From assembly GCA_900548215.1 (NCBI GenBank), contig URJI01000006.1, positions 1 through 53,954 of the forward strand: a DNA stretch of 53,954 nt, written 5' to 3'. Position numbers and translations under genes: made by a program. Below, in pieces: positions 6,581-15,456 of this stretch; the first letter of the stretch is position 1, and each line of letters starts with the position of its first letter. The DNA is from an uncultured Coprococcus sp. Lineage in GTDB: Bacteria; Bacillota; Clostridia; Lachnospirales; Lachnospiraceae. The notes below the pieces were generated by a model. That model did no database searches. It was not told the DNA's origin and saw only the letters and a program-made list of their open reading frames with translations.

Positions 6581-7409
6581 TAAATTAAATTTCTATATGC
6601 AGTATCCATTTGTCAGGTATGCGCTTGTTGTTGGAGTCCTTATAGCTTTGTGCTCATCACTTTTCGGTGCAACGTTGGTTCTCAAAAGATTTTCATTTAT
6701 TGGTGATGGCCTTTCTCATGTAGCATTTGGTGCAATGGCTATAGGGTCAGTCTTGAAACTGACAAATAACACGATCATAGTCATGCCTGTTACTGTGGCT
6801 GCAGCGATTTTCATACTTATGTCAGGGAAAAATGCAAAGCTCAAAGGAGATGCTGCGATAGCAATGATGTCAGTTGGGGCTCTTGCTGTAGGTTATATGA
6901 TAATGAATGTGTTCTCAACATCGGCAAATGTATCGGGTGATGTGTGCTCTACGCTATTTGGTTCAACGTCCATACTAACACTTACAATGGGAGAGGTGTG
7001 GCTGTGTATAGGGATGTCAATATTTGTAATAGCTTTTTTCTGCCTGTTTTACAACAGAATATTTGCGGTTACATTTGATGAGAGTTTTACAAGAGCAATC
7101 GGAAAAAATGCAGGAGCATACAATCTGACTCTTGCTGTGATAATCGCTGTTATCATAGTTCTGGCCATGAATCTGGTAGGCTCACTGCTTATTACAGCGC
7201 TTTTGGTGTTCCCTGCGCTCTCGGCAATGAGGGTTATGTATAGCTTCAGATCTGTGGTGATTTATTCTGCCATACTTTCAGTTATGGGAACCTTGATTGG
7301 AATGTTGGTATCTATATTATTTTCGACACCGGTGGGATCCACGATAGTGGTATTTGATATGGTTATATTTGCACTCAACTGTATTGCCGGGAAAGTGATG
7401 AGGAGGTAA
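6567..7409 (+). CDS. znuB: Metal ABC transporter permease, ZnuB-like
   Basis: An integral membrane protein of the ABC-3 family (280 aa, about eight hydrophobic segments) that forms the metal channel with the preceding ATPase. The stretch L-K-R-F-S-F-I-G-D-G-L-S-H-V-A-F-G-A is the conserved ABC-3 motif near the N-terminus. I chose the GTG at 6567, 8 nt after GGGGG (6554-6558); the frame runs further upstream, but only inside the ATPase gene. It ends 5 bp before the next gene, so it is in the same operon. Confidence 0.9.
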   Translation: MQIIDKLNFYMQYPFVRYALVVGVLIALCSSLFGATLVLKRFSFIGDGLSHVAFGAMAIGSVLKLTNNTIIVMPVTVAAAIFILMSGKNAKLKGDAAIAMMSVGALAVGYMIMNVFSTSANVSGDVCSTLFGSTSILTLTMGEVWLCIGMSIFVIAFFCLFYNRIFAVTFDESFTRAIGKNAGAYNLTLAVIIAVIIVLAMNLVGSLLITALLVFPALSAMRVMYSFRSVVIYSAILSVMGTLIGMLVSILFSTPVGSTIVVFDMVIFALNCIAGKVMRR

Positions 7410-7414
7410 GAATT

Positions 7415-8182
7415 ATGTATAAGAACGGAAATATAAGAATGCATGGCTGCGGACACAGGCTGAAGCGGTTTACGGCGCTGATATCAGTGCTGAGTATGTT
7501 GCTGACTGTCACGGGGTGTAGTGGAGATTCGCAGACTGCGGGAAGCCGCCTTAATACAGAGAATGCAGTTGATAAGGTGCTTAATCAGAAAACAGGCGGT
7601 GAAGATGCGAAAACCATAACAGAAACGGAAACCACAACAGAGATGGAAACCATAACAGAAACGGAAATCATAACAGAGATGGAAACCACAACGGAGACTG
7701 AAAAATCAACAGAGATGGAATCTGCAGATATAACGGATCCGACATCAGAGCCAACATATGGACAGGTAGTAAATGGTGACAGCTCGGTTATAGCACAATA
7801 CAAATCTGATGGTGTAGATGTGGACCTCACGCTTATGGGAAGCGATCTTGTATATGCGACGGTATATCAGATGATGTCAAAGCCGGAGGAATACGAGGGA
7901 AAGACTATAAGAATAGAAGGAAAATATTATGCATCATATTATCCGATAACGGACAAATATTATAATTACTGCCTTATAGCTGATGCTCTGGCATGCTGTA
8001 GTCAGGGACTTGAATTTGAACTCGCAGGGGGTGCGGTATATCCGGATGATTATCCGGCGGATCAGAGTGAGGTGGTTGTGACGGGAGTATTTGAAACCTA
8101 CACAGAGGAGGCTGGACAGACATTTTATTACTGCCGACTGAGAGATGCAGAATATCAATTGGTATCGGGGAATGATCAGTAG
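7415..8182 (+). CDS. Lipoprotein with Thr/Glu repeat linker and a conserved C-terminal domain
   Basis: 255 residues; last gene of the zinc operon, its ribosome site (GAGGAGG) overlapping the end of the permease gene. The signal peptide ends in L-L-T-V-T-G-C-S-G with the lipid Cys near residue 35. Residues about 66-103 are a flexible linker of alternating T-E-T-E and T-E-M-E units. The C-terminal domain (about 125-250) contains M-S-K-P-E-E-Y-E-G-K-T-I-R-I-E-G-K, then A-D-A-L-A-C-C-S-Q-G-L-E-F and D-D-Y-P. This looks like a small beta-rich (OB-like) domain with a Cys pair. From context it may bind or pass on zinc at the cell surface; I do not recognise a named family. Confidence 0.65.
   Translation: MYKNGNIRMHGCGHRLKRFTALISVLSMLLTVTGCSGDSQTAGSRLNTENAVDKVLNQKTGGEDAKTITETETTTEMETITETEIITEMETTTETEKSTEMESADITDPTSEPTYGQVVNGDSSVIAQYKSDGVDVDLTLMGSDLVYATVYQMMSKPEEYEGKTIRIEGKYYASYYPITDKYYNYCLIADALACCSQGLEFELAGGAVYPDDYPADQSEVVVTGVFETYTEEAGQTFYYCRLRDAEYQLVSGNDQ
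7618..7722 (+). repeat. Coding tandem repeat, about 36-bp period (Thr/Glu linker)
   Basis: About three copies of a 36-bp unit alternating acagaaacggaaacc- and acagagatggaaacc-type halves. They encode the T-E-T-E/T-E-M-E linker of the lipoprotein and are prone to length variation. Confidence 0.7.
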
Positions 8183-8208
8183 AATGAGAACAGAATAATA
8201 TTGTATAG

Positions 8209-8240
8209 AATCCGGGCAGGTCAAAAATGTCCGGATTTTA
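8209..8240 (+). terminator. Intrinsic terminator of the zinc operon
   Basis: A 10-bp stem (8209-8218 with 8228-8237, one G-U pair) is followed by TT then A. The T-run is short. Confidence 0.75.
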
Positions 8241-8356
8241 TGTGGTTTAGCCCGGAAAATTAGTGTATCACAGGATAGTGATTTTAGAGAAACAGGGCTG
8301 GGAGCAGTACAAAATATGGAAAAAAGACGCATATATATTAAAAAACATTAAAAATG

Positions 8357-8401
8357 GCTAAAAAACGATAAAATTACTTAAAAAAGAGTTTGATATATTA
8401 T
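8357..8401 (+). promoter_or_regulatory. A-tract motif and possible promoter of the ADP-ribose pyrophosphatase gene
   Basis: The motif gctaaaaaacgataaaat (8357-8374) recurs almost unchanged upstream of the mannoside-binding protein gene at 20790. Overlapping its end, TTACTT (8374-8379), 16 nt and TATTAT (8396-8401) form a possible promoter, giving a leader of about 125 nt. The rest of the 8241-8533 gap is plain AT-rich DNA. Confidence 0.4.
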
Positions 8402-8533
8402 AAAAACTGTGCTAATTTTGAATAAAGGAAATAAATAGCTACTCGGTTGCGTGAAATGCGGAAATCGTATGGCTTGTGAATGTATGAAGCAGCTGAATAT
8501 TTGATAATACTATTATAGAAGGAAAGTGACGAT

Positions 8534-9145
8534 ATGAGAGATAAGTATAAAGGTGTACAGAAAATGACAGATAATCCTTTTCTTAATCTATACCACATAG
8601 ATGCTGTCGACACAGAGGGTAAGGATTTTAATTATTACTTTGCTTCAAGAAATGATGAGAATGACATAAAGATGAAAACTCACGATGTAAAGCCTGAAGG
8701 CATAGTCATATATGGAGTGAGGCTCGAGACGGAACCGAAGCTTGTTCTTATAAAACAGTATAGATACCCGCTTGATGCCTATATATATGAACTCCCGGCT
8801 GGCCTTGTGGACGGAGATGAGACGCCGGCGGAAGCTGCGGTCAGAGAGATGCGGGAGGAGACAGGTCTGGAGATGACAGTATATGAGGGAGGATCGGAAT
8901 TTTACAGAAGACCATTTTATATGGGACCTGGATTCACGGATGAGATGAGCAGTGCTGTATTTGGAACAGTCACAGGCATACCGAATCTCGACAGCAAGGA
9001 GAGCACAGAGGATATACAGGTCATACTTGCAGACCGTGATGAGGTCAGACGGATCCTGTCAGAGGAACAGGTATCGCTCAGAGGTGCATACCTCATGACG
9101 CATTTTCTGACAGACGGAGATCCGCTTGGTTTTCTAAAAAAGTAG
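8534..9145 (+). CDS. ADP-ribose pyrophosphatase (Nudix, NudF-like)
   Basis: A cytoplasmic Nudix enzyme that hydrolyses ADP-ribose (and perhaps other ADP-sugars) to AMP and sugar phosphate. 203 residues. The Nudix box is G-L-V-D-G-D-E-T-P-A-E-A-A-V-R-E-M-R-E-E-T-G-L (about 95-117), preceded by Q-Y-R-Y-P-L-D-A-Y-I-Y-E-L-P-A, the ADPRase signature. A later Y-M-G-P-G-F-T-D-E stretch corresponds to the catalytic-loop and proline region. Start ATG follows GAAGGAAAG; a downstream ATG (8564) is also possible. It precedes the phosphohexomutase genes by 174 bp of featureless DNA; co-transcription with the first of them is possible. Confidence 0.88.
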   Translation: MRDKYKGVQKMTDNPFLNLYHIDAVDTEGKDFNYYFASRNDENDIKMKTHDVKPEGIVIYGVRLETEPKLVLIKQYRYPLDAYIYELPAGLVDGDETPAEAAVREMREETGLEMTVYEGGSEFYRRPFYMGPGFTDEMSSAVFGTVTGIPNLDSKESTEDIQVILADRDEVRRILSEEQVSLRGAYLMTHFLTDGDPLGFLKK

Positions 9146-9319
9146 ATAGCCCGGGAGAACAGGAAGTACTGAACAGTGATTGCTTAGCAACAGAAATACA
9201 TATAAAATGGTGTGCTGAATGAGAAAGATTACGGCTGGGCAGAGAGTATAAAAGCGAAAGATTGCGACGTACATAAGATCTGCGATTGCTGCGAATGCGA
9301 TAAGAAGGAGAAGTAGAAG

Positions 9320-11056
9320 ATGAGTTACAGAGACACATATGATTTTTGGATGACAGATGATTATTTCGATGATGACACAAAGAAGGAACTTGCAGCGATA
9401 GCTGATGATGAGGCTGAGATCGAGGACAGATTCTACCGTGATCTCGTGTTTGGAACCGGTGGACTCCGCGGAGTGATCGGAGCAGGAACCAACAGAATGA
9501 ATTTCTACACTGTCCGCAAGGCGACACAGGGACTTGCGAACTTCATCGTGAAACAGAATGCGCAGGACAAGGGTGTGGCAATAGCATATGATTCAAGAAA
9601 ATATTCGCCAGAGTTTGCAGCAGAAGTAGCTCTCTGCCTGTGTGCAAATGGAATCAAGTCTTATCTTTTCGATTCGCTTAGACCGACACCTGAGCTTTCG
9701 TATGCGGTCAGAAAGCTTGGATGTACAGCTGGTATAGTTATAACAGCCAGCCACAATCCACCAGAGTACAACGGTTACAAGGTATACTGGGAAGACGGTG
9801 CACAGATTACTGCTCCAAAGGACAGAGAGATCATCGCAGAGGTCAAGGCTGTAACGGATTTCCATACAGTAAAGACCATGGATAAGCAGGATGCACTTGA
9901 TAAGGGACTCCTCACTATCATAGGTGCAGAGATAGACGATGCGTATATGGAGGAGCTCAAGAAGCAGATCATCCATCCTGAGATCATCAAGGAGCAGTCA
10001 GAGAATATCAAGATCGTGTACACACCGTTCCACGGAACAGGTCTTGTGCCTGTAAAGAGAGTTCTGTCAGAGCTTGGTTTCAAGAATGTATACATCGTTC
10101 CTGAACAGGAGCTTCCAGATCCTGAGTTCACAACACTTGAGTATCCAAATCCAGAGGATCCAAAGGCATTTGAGCTTGCCATTAAGCTGGCAAAGGAGAA
10201 GAATGCGGACATTGTCCTTGCGACAGACCCGGATGCAGACCGTCTTGGAATATATGCACTTGATACAAAGACTGGCAGATACATGCCATTTACAGGAAAT
10301 ATGTCGGGACTTATAATCGCTGAATACCAGTTCAGAGAGAGAGCAAAATGTGGTCTCATGCCAAAGAATCCAGCCATGGTCAAGACTATTGTAACCACAA
10401 ATATGGCTGATCCACTGGCGTTAGATTACAATGTAAATCTCATCGAGGTTCTCACAGGATTCAAGTTCATCGGTGAGCAGATCAAATTCTTCGAGCAGAG
10501 TGGTTCATACAATTTCGTAATGGGTATGGAGGAGAGCTACGGATGTCTCGTTGGAACATACGCAAGAGACAAGGATGCTCCGGTTGCAGTTATGTGTCTT
10601 TGCGAGGCTGCTGCATACTGCAAGAGCCAGGGAATCACTCTGTGGGATCACATGCTTGATCTCTATGAGAAGTACGGATATTACAAGGAAGGCCTCTACA
10701 CAATAACGCTCAAGGGTGTTACAGGTGCGGAGAAGATAAGAAAGATCATGTCTTCGCTCAGATCAGAGTCCATCACTCAGATAGATACACTCAAGGTTCT
10801 TAAGGTTCGCGATTACGAGAAGAACACGATCACAGATCTTGCCACAGGAGAAGTCACAGAGTCGGGCCTTCCACAGTCCAACGTTCTCTACTATGATCTT
10901 GAGGATGGCGCATGGGCATGTGTACGTCCATCAGGAACAGAGCCAAAGATCAAGCTGTACTACGGAATCAAGGGAACAAGCCTTGATGATGCAGATGCAA
11001 AGCTTGAGGCACTTCAGACAGCACTTGTCGAGAAGCTCAATAAGCTTGCTGAGTAA
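9320..11056 (+). CDS. Alpha-D-phosphohexomutase (phosphoglucomutase/phosphomannomutase), copy 1
   Basis: Interconverts hexose-1-phosphate and hexose-6-phosphate through a phosphoserine; glucose and/or mannose phosphates. 578 residues, the long Firmicute PgcA-like form. Visible sites: catalytic S144 in T-A-S-H-N-P, metal loop D-P-D-A-D-R-L-G, sugar loop G-M-E-E-S-Y-G, and phosphate loop R-P-S-G-T-E-P-K. The start ATG follows AAGGAGAAG. It is the first of three close paralogues in a row and lies upstream of mannoside genes that produce mannose-1-phosphate. The intact E-E-S sugar loop suits either glucose or mannose phosphates. Confidence 0.92.
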   Translation: MSYRDTYDFWMTDDYFDDDTKKELAAIADDEAEIEDRFYRDLVFGTGGLRGVIGAGTNRMNFYTVRKATQGLANFIVKQNAQDKGVAIAYDSRKYSPEFAAEVALCLCANGIKSYLFDSLRPTPELSYAVRKLGCTAGIVITASHNPPEYNGYKVYWEDGAQITAPKDREIIAEVKAVTDFHTVKTMDKQDALDKGLLTIIGAEIDDAYMEELKKQIIHPEIIKEQSENIKIVYTPFHGTGLVPVKRVLSELGFKNVYIVPEQELPDPEFTTLEYPNPEDPKAFELAIKLAKEKNADIVLATDPDADRLGIYALDTKTGRYMPFTGNMSGLIIAEYQFRERAKCGLMPKNPAMVKTIVTTNMADPLALDYNVNLIEVLTGFKFIGEQIKFFEQSGSYNFVMGMEESYGCLVGTYARDKDAPVAVMCLCEAAAYCKSQGITLWDHMLDLYEKYGYYKEGLYTITLKGVTGAEKIRKIMSSLRSESITQIDTLKVLKVRDYEKNTITDLATGEVTESGLPQSNVLYYDLEDGAWACVRPSGTEPKIKLYYGIKGTSLDDADAKLEALQTALVEKLNKLAE

Positions 11057-11209
11057 TTTGCCGGGAATTGGTAACGATAAAATTATCGCAGCGAGCGGTG
11101 CCTTTCTGGAAAAGATGTAAAATTATCCTGAAAAAGGAAATGGGTAAATCCAGAGATAAAATTCAGGAAAGTTCTCATGACACAGATAAAAATAATATAA
11201 AAGGTAAAG

Positions 11210-11257
11210 AATTCTCCTCAGACAGTACAAAACAGGCTGCCTGGGGAGAATTTTTTT
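11210..11257 (+). terminator. Strong intrinsic terminator between mutase copies 1 and 2
   Basis: A 16-bp stem with one mismatch and one G-U pair (11210-11225 with 11237-11252) is followed by further Ts to 11257. It separates the transcription of copy 1 from copy 2. Confidence 0.9.
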
Positions 11258-11308
11258 GCGCTAAAGGCTCTCTGCGCAACAAAGTGATATAAAACGCAAG
11301 ATTAAATA

Positions 11309-11337
11309 TTGAAATTAAAAAGTGATTAATATACTAT
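11309..11337 (+). promoter_or_regulatory. Probable promoter of mutase copy 2
   Basis: TTGAAA (11309-11314), 17 nt, TACTAT (11332-11337). The leader to the ATG at 11488 is about 145 nt and holds A-tracts (gctaaaaag-agctaaaaaa, 11355-11373) but no stable fold. The remainder of the 430-bp gap 11057-11487 carries only the terminator described separately. Confidence 0.5.
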
Positions 11338-11487
11338 TCAATTAAGTAAAAAAAGCTAAAAAGAGCTAAAAAATAATGAGACGTATTGCGGAAAAAATGA
11401 AAAAAGACACAGAAGATATATAAATATAACACTAAATAGGGATTAGGAAGACAAACGGATCGTAACAGGAAAAGAGGTATTTAAGGG

Positions 11488-13212
11488 ATGGATGCAAAGC
11501 AGAGATATGAGATGTGGCTTGGCAGCGACCAGGTTGATGAGTACACAAAGAAAGAGCTTATCAGTATCAGAGATAATGCAGAAGAGATTGAGGACAGATT
11601 CTATACAAATCTGGAATTTGGAACAGGCGGACTTCGAGGTGTGATGGGAGCGGGAACAAACCGCATGAACATATATACAGTTCGTATGGCGACACAGGGA
11701 ATAGCAAATTACCTGGCAAAGATCGGTATATCAGAGACATCGGCAGCAATAGCATTTGACAACAGAAACAATGCATCACTGTATGCTCTTGAGACTGCAC
11801 TCTGCCTGTGCGCAAATGGCGTGAAGGTATATCTGTTTGACGCACTCCGCCCGACACCGGAGCTTTCATTTGCGGTCAGATATCTGCACTGCAATATCGG
11901 AGTGAATATAACAGCAAGCCACAATCCGAAGGAGTACAACGGATACAAGGTTTACTGGGATGACGGGGCCCAGATCGTATCTCCACAGGATAAGGAGATC
12001 ATTGCAGAGGTCAACAAGATAGAAGATTTCTCCATGGTTAAGACTATGGACAAGGACGCTGCAATAGATGCAGGACTGCTACATGTGATCGGTCAGGAGA
12101 TCGATGACGCATATATAGGAGAGCTTCACAAGCTTGTCATGAATCCGGAGGAGATCCAGAAGGCTGGAGATCTGAAGATCGTATATTCTCCGCTTCACGG
12201 AACAGGCCTTAAGCCTGTTACAAGAGTTCTCAGCGAACTTGGTTTCAAGGATGTACATGTCGTTGAGGAGCAGGCTGTTCAAGATGGTAATTTCCCAACT
12301 GTAAAGTCCCCAAATCCTGAGGGCGCAGAGGCGTATGCCCTGAGTCTTGAGCTGGCGAAGAAGGTCGGCGGCGAGCTGATACTCGTCACAGATCCTGATG
12401 CGGATAGGCTTGGAATGTATGGATACGACAGCAAGAATAATGAATATAAAGAATTTACGGGCAATATGTTCGGTGCAATCCTCTGTGATTACGTGCTGAT
12501 GCAGAGATCCCAGAGCGGCAGACTGCCTGAGAATCCGGCGATTGTAACTACGGTTGTTATCACCAATATGGTCAAGGAGATATGTAAGAAGTACAACACC
12601 TTCTGTGACTGCAACAACCTGATCGGATTTAAGAATATAGCATCGAGAATGAGGGCTTATGAGCAGACAGGTGAACACAATTATGTGTTCGGGCTTGAGG
12701 ATACATTTGGCTGTCTGCCTGGTACATATGCAAGAGACAAGGACTCGGTCGGAACACTGATGCTTCTCTGCGAGGCGGCGGCATACTACAAGAACCGTGG
12801 CATGACTCTGTGGGACAGAATGGTTGAGCTGTGGCAGGAATATGGCTACTACAAGGAGAAGGTTCAGACAATGAAGTTCGACGGGCGTGAGGGCGCTGCA
12901 AAGATACAGTCCATGATACAGACCCTGAGAGATAATCCGGTACAGAAGGTTGGAGCTTACAGCGTGGAGAAGATATACGACTACAAGCTTGGAACAGAGA
13001 CAGACGTTGCAACAGGCAAATCCGAAGCAGTTATTCTTCCAAAGTCCAACATGATATATTATCAGCTTGCAGATGGTGCGTGGTTCCTTGTGAGACCTTC
13101 AGGTACAGAGCCAAAGATCAAGTTCTACCTCGGGGTAAAGGGAAACTCTCAGGAGGATGCGGCAGAGCAGCTTGACGAGCTTGCAGCAAATGTGAAGGCG
13201 ATGTTCTCGTAA
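11488..13212 (+). CDS. Alpha-D-phosphohexomutase, copy 2, with divergent sugar loop
   Basis: 574 residues with the same four-part layout as copy 1: catalytic S144 in T-A-S-H-N-P-K, metal loop D-P-D-A-D-R-L-G, phosphate loop R-P-S-G-T-E-P-K. The difference is the sugar-specificity loop, G-L-E-D-T-F-G where copies 1 and 3 have G-M-E-E-S-(Y/F)-G. The Glu and Ser of this loop contact the sugar in the family, so E-to-D and S-to-T changes suggest a shifted substrate or speed. It has its own promoter and lies after a strong terminator, so it can be expressed apart from copy 1. It could be the phosphomannomutase of the mannoside pathway, but sequence alone cannot say. Confidence 0.9.
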   Translation: MDAKQRYEMWLGSDQVDEYTKKELISIRDNAEEIEDRFYTNLEFGTGGLRGVMGAGTNRMNIYTVRMATQGIANYLAKIGISETSAAIAFDNRNNASLYALETALCLCANGVKVYLFDALRPTPELSFAVRYLHCNIGVNITASHNPKEYNGYKVYWDDGAQIVSPQDKEIIAEVNKIEDFSMVKTMDKDAAIDAGLLHVIGQEIDDAYIGELHKLVMNPEEIQKAGDLKIVYSPLHGTGLKPVTRVLSELGFKDVHVVEEQAVQDGNFPTVKSPNPEGAEAYALSLELAKKVGGELILVTDPDADRLGMYGYDSKNNEYKEFTGNMFGAILCDYVLMQRSQSGRLPENPAIVTTVVITNMVKEICKKYNTFCDCNNLIGFKNIASRMRAYEQTGEHNYVFGLEDTFGCLPGTYARDKDSVGTLMLLCEAAAYYKNRGMTLWDRMVELWQEYGYYKEKVQTMKFDGREGAAKIQSMIQTLRDNPVQKVGAYSVEKIYDYKLGTETDVATGKSEAVILPKSNMIYYQLADGAWFLVRPSGTEPKIKFYLGVKGNSQEDAAEQLDELAANVKAMFS

Positions 13213-13341
13213 AACGGAACAATAGGAAAGAAATGGAATGCCTGGAAAGAAACGGAATGACTAGCAGGCAAATGTCGGCAGAAAAAAGATTTGAAGATTG
13301 TGGACGCAGCTAAAAATAATTACAAGGTGGAGGTAATAAAA

Positions 13342-15105
13342 ATGGATTACATGGACGAATACAAGTTCTGGCTTGAGTCAGACTGCTTTGATGAGAAGAC
13401 AAAGGAAGAGCTTAGAGGTATCGCAGATGATGACAAAGAAATCCAGGACAGATTCTACAAGAATTTGAAATTTGGAACCGGCGGAATGCGCGGAATTATG
13501 GGTGCCGGAACCAACAGAATGAATATATACACAGTTACAAAGGCTACACAGGGCCTTGCAGAATACATACTTGAGGTTGGCCCTGAGGCTGCTAAGAGAG
13601 GTGTAGTAATCGCACATGACTGTCGAAATATGTCAGCAGAGTTTACGGAGGCATCAGCTCTGTGTCTCAACGCAAATGGCATAAAGACTTATGTGTTTGA
13701 TGCACTCCGTCCTACTCCTGAGCTGTCATTTGCAGTAAGGGAGCTTGGATGTATAGCCGGAATCGTGGTGACAGCGAGCCACAATCCACCTGAGTACAAT
13801 GGCTACAAGGTGTACTGGGAGGACGGCAGCCAGATCGTATCCCCTCAGGATCAGGATATCCTGAAGCATGTGGCGGATGTTGAGAGATACGAGGATGTCA
13901 AGACCATGGACAAGGACAAGGCGGTTGCAGACGGTCTGTTCTGTATGGTTCCTGCAAGTGTTGATGAGAACTATTATCAGGCGCTCATAAAGCAGACAAT
14001 CCACGGTGACATCATTCCGAAGGTTGCAGACGATATCAAGATAGTATACACACCACTTCACGGAACAGGAAATGTACCTGTAAGGGAAGTGCTCAAGAGA
14101 CTTGGCTTCAAGCACGTATATGTTGTAGAAGAACAGACTGTTCCTGACGGAGACTTCAGTACAGTTAAGTCACCAAATCCGGAGGAACCATCAGCATTTG
14201 CCATGGGAATAGACCTGGCAAAGAAGGTGGATGCGGACGTTATCATGGCCACAGATCCGGATGCTGACAGACTTGGAATATACGTCAAGGACAGCACGGG
14301 AATCTGGAAGGACACGGAATTTGCAGATGATCCTGCATATCCATATGTCCGATTCAATGCCAATATGACAGGTGCCCTGATAGCAGAATATGTATGCCGC
14401 GAGCAGAAGGCAGTCGGCAAGCTGCCGGCAAACGGAGCTATCTGTAACACGGTTGTCAGCACCAATCTTACAAAGGCGATAGCAGAGAATTACAACCTGA
14501 AATATATAGAGACACTCACCGGATTCAAGTACATAGGTGAGCAGATACTTCTCTTTGAGAAGAACAACACATACAAGTTCATCTTCGGAATGGAGGAGAG
14601 CTTTGGATGTTTGGTGGGAGACTACACTCGTGACAAGGACGCCTGCGCAGCCGTTGTCATTTTATGTGAAATAGCAGCATTTTATAAGCTGCAGGGAGAA
14701 ACCATCTGTAATGCCATGGAAGAGGTTTATCGCAAATATGGCTATTACTTTGAAGGTGCGTTTGGGATAACTCTAAAGGGTGTAGATGGTGCAGCACAGA
14801 TTAAGGAGATGATGGAGAACTTCAGAAACCATCCACTTACGACCTTTGCAGGTATCAAAGTTACCGGCATGAGGGACTATGTGAGCGGAATCCGCAAGCC
14901 GCTTGATGGTGAGGAGGAGAACATGGGTCTTCCGAAGTCAAATGTGCTGTACTATGAGCTGGAAAATAATGCCTGGTTCGCGGTTAGACCTTCTGGAAAT
15001 GAACCAAAGATCAAATTCTACTTTGGCGTGAATGAAAACAGCCTAAAAAATGCCATGTCAAAGATAGACGAGATGAAAGCATGTGTGCAGGAGCTTGTTA
15101 AATAA
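13342..15105 (+). CDS. Alpha-D-phosphohexomutase, copy 3
   Basis: 587 residues. The ATG at 13342 is chosen because GGAGG lies at 13329-13333 with 8-nt spacing; a TTG at 13291 is in frame but lacks a site. Catalytic S146 in T-A-S-H-N-P-P, metal loop D-P-D-A-D-R-L-G, sugar loop G-M-E-E-S-F-G, phosphate loop R-P-S-G-N-E-P-K with Asn in place of the Thr seen in copies 1 and 2. It also has an insertion of about 12 residues after the metal loop (D-S-T-G-I-W-K-D-T-E-F-A-D-D-P). No terminator separates it from copy 2 (129-bp gap, holding two 16-bp near-identical direct repeats at 13225 and 13244), so the two are probably co-transcribed. Confidence 0.9.
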   Translation: MDYMDEYKFWLESDCFDEKTKEELRGIADDDKEIQDRFYKNLKFGTGGMRGIMGAGTNRMNIYTVTKATQGLAEYILEVGPEAAKRGVVIAHDCRNMSAEFTEASALCLNANGIKTYVFDALRPTPELSFAVRELGCIAGIVVTASHNPPEYNGYKVYWEDGSQIVSPQDQDILKHVADVERYEDVKTMDKDKAVADGLFCMVPASVDENYYQALIKQTIHGDIIPKVADDIKIVYTPLHGTGNVPVREVLKRLGFKHVYVVEEQTVPDGDFSTVKSPNPEEPSAFAMGIDLAKKVDADVIMATDPDADRLGIYVKDSTGIWKDTEFADDPAYPYVRFNANMTGALIAEYVCREQKAVGKLPANGAICNTVVSTNLTKAIAENYNLKYIETLTGFKYIGEQILLFEKNNTYKFIFGMEESFGCLVGDYTRDKDACAAVVILCEIAAFYKLQGETICNAMEEVYRKYGYYFEGAFGITLKGVDGAAQIKEMMENFRNHPLTTFAGIKVTGMRDYVSGIRKPLDGEEENMGLPKSNVLYYELENNAWFAVRPSGNEPKIKFYFGVNENSLKNAMSKIDEMKACVQELVK

Positions 15106-15207
15106 ACAATCACAGAATATGGCAGAATTTACTGCCAAAAAATAAAAACATTCCTTCCATATACTACAAAATTTAACATACAAGTGCACTTTCCAGCTGA
15201 TGCGCTG

Positions 15208-15246
15208 AAAAAGGGATCCTGGCCTGCTGGTCTAGGTCCCTTTTTA
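15208..15246 (+). terminator. Intrinsic terminator after mutase copy 3
   Basis: AAAAAGGGA...CCT pairs with AGG-TCCC-TTTTT (15208-15219 with 15234-15245, one bulged base), an A/T-tailed hairpin that may work on both strands. Confidence 0.85.
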
Positions 15247-15262
15247 AGTACAAATAACATAC

Positions 15263-15380
15263 AAAAAACGTTGAAAAAACGTTATTATGTTCTGACAAGA
15301 GGATGAATATTCTAAGAAAATAAAAGACTAAATATAGTTAATTATGTTAAAAAATGTTTAAAAATTAACTAAAAAATGTT
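15263..15380 (+). repeat. Four copies of AAAAAA(C/T)GTT at helical spacing
   Basis: Copies at 15263-15272, 15274-15283, 15349-15358 and 15371-15380. The first pair is 11 bp apart and the second pair 22 bp apart, one and two helical turns. The last two extend to TAAAAAATGTT and overlap the predicted promoter. Phased A-tracts bend DNA; they could also be binding sites of one regulator. Confidence 0.5.
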
Positions 15381-15385
15381 ATGAT
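15357..15385 (+). promoter_or_regulatory. Probable promoter of the membrane-anchored protein gene
   Basis: TTTAAA (15357-15362), 17 nt, TATGAT (15380-15385), about 70 bp before the gene start. The gap 15106-15456 otherwise holds the terminator and the A-tract repeats. Confidence 0.5.
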
Positions 15386-15456
15386 ATATTCGACTTCTGT
15401 GGATCGTGAAGTTGCTGATTACAGATAGAAATATTAAATAACATATGGGAGATTAT

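Noticed and set aside
11068..11292. A 74-codon frame between mutase copies 1 and 2
   Set aside because: It runs through the strong terminator and has no ribosome site.
15263..15283. Catabolite-response (cre) sites, because of the central CG in AAAAAACGTT
   Set aside because: The TG...CA outer bases required of cre are missing.
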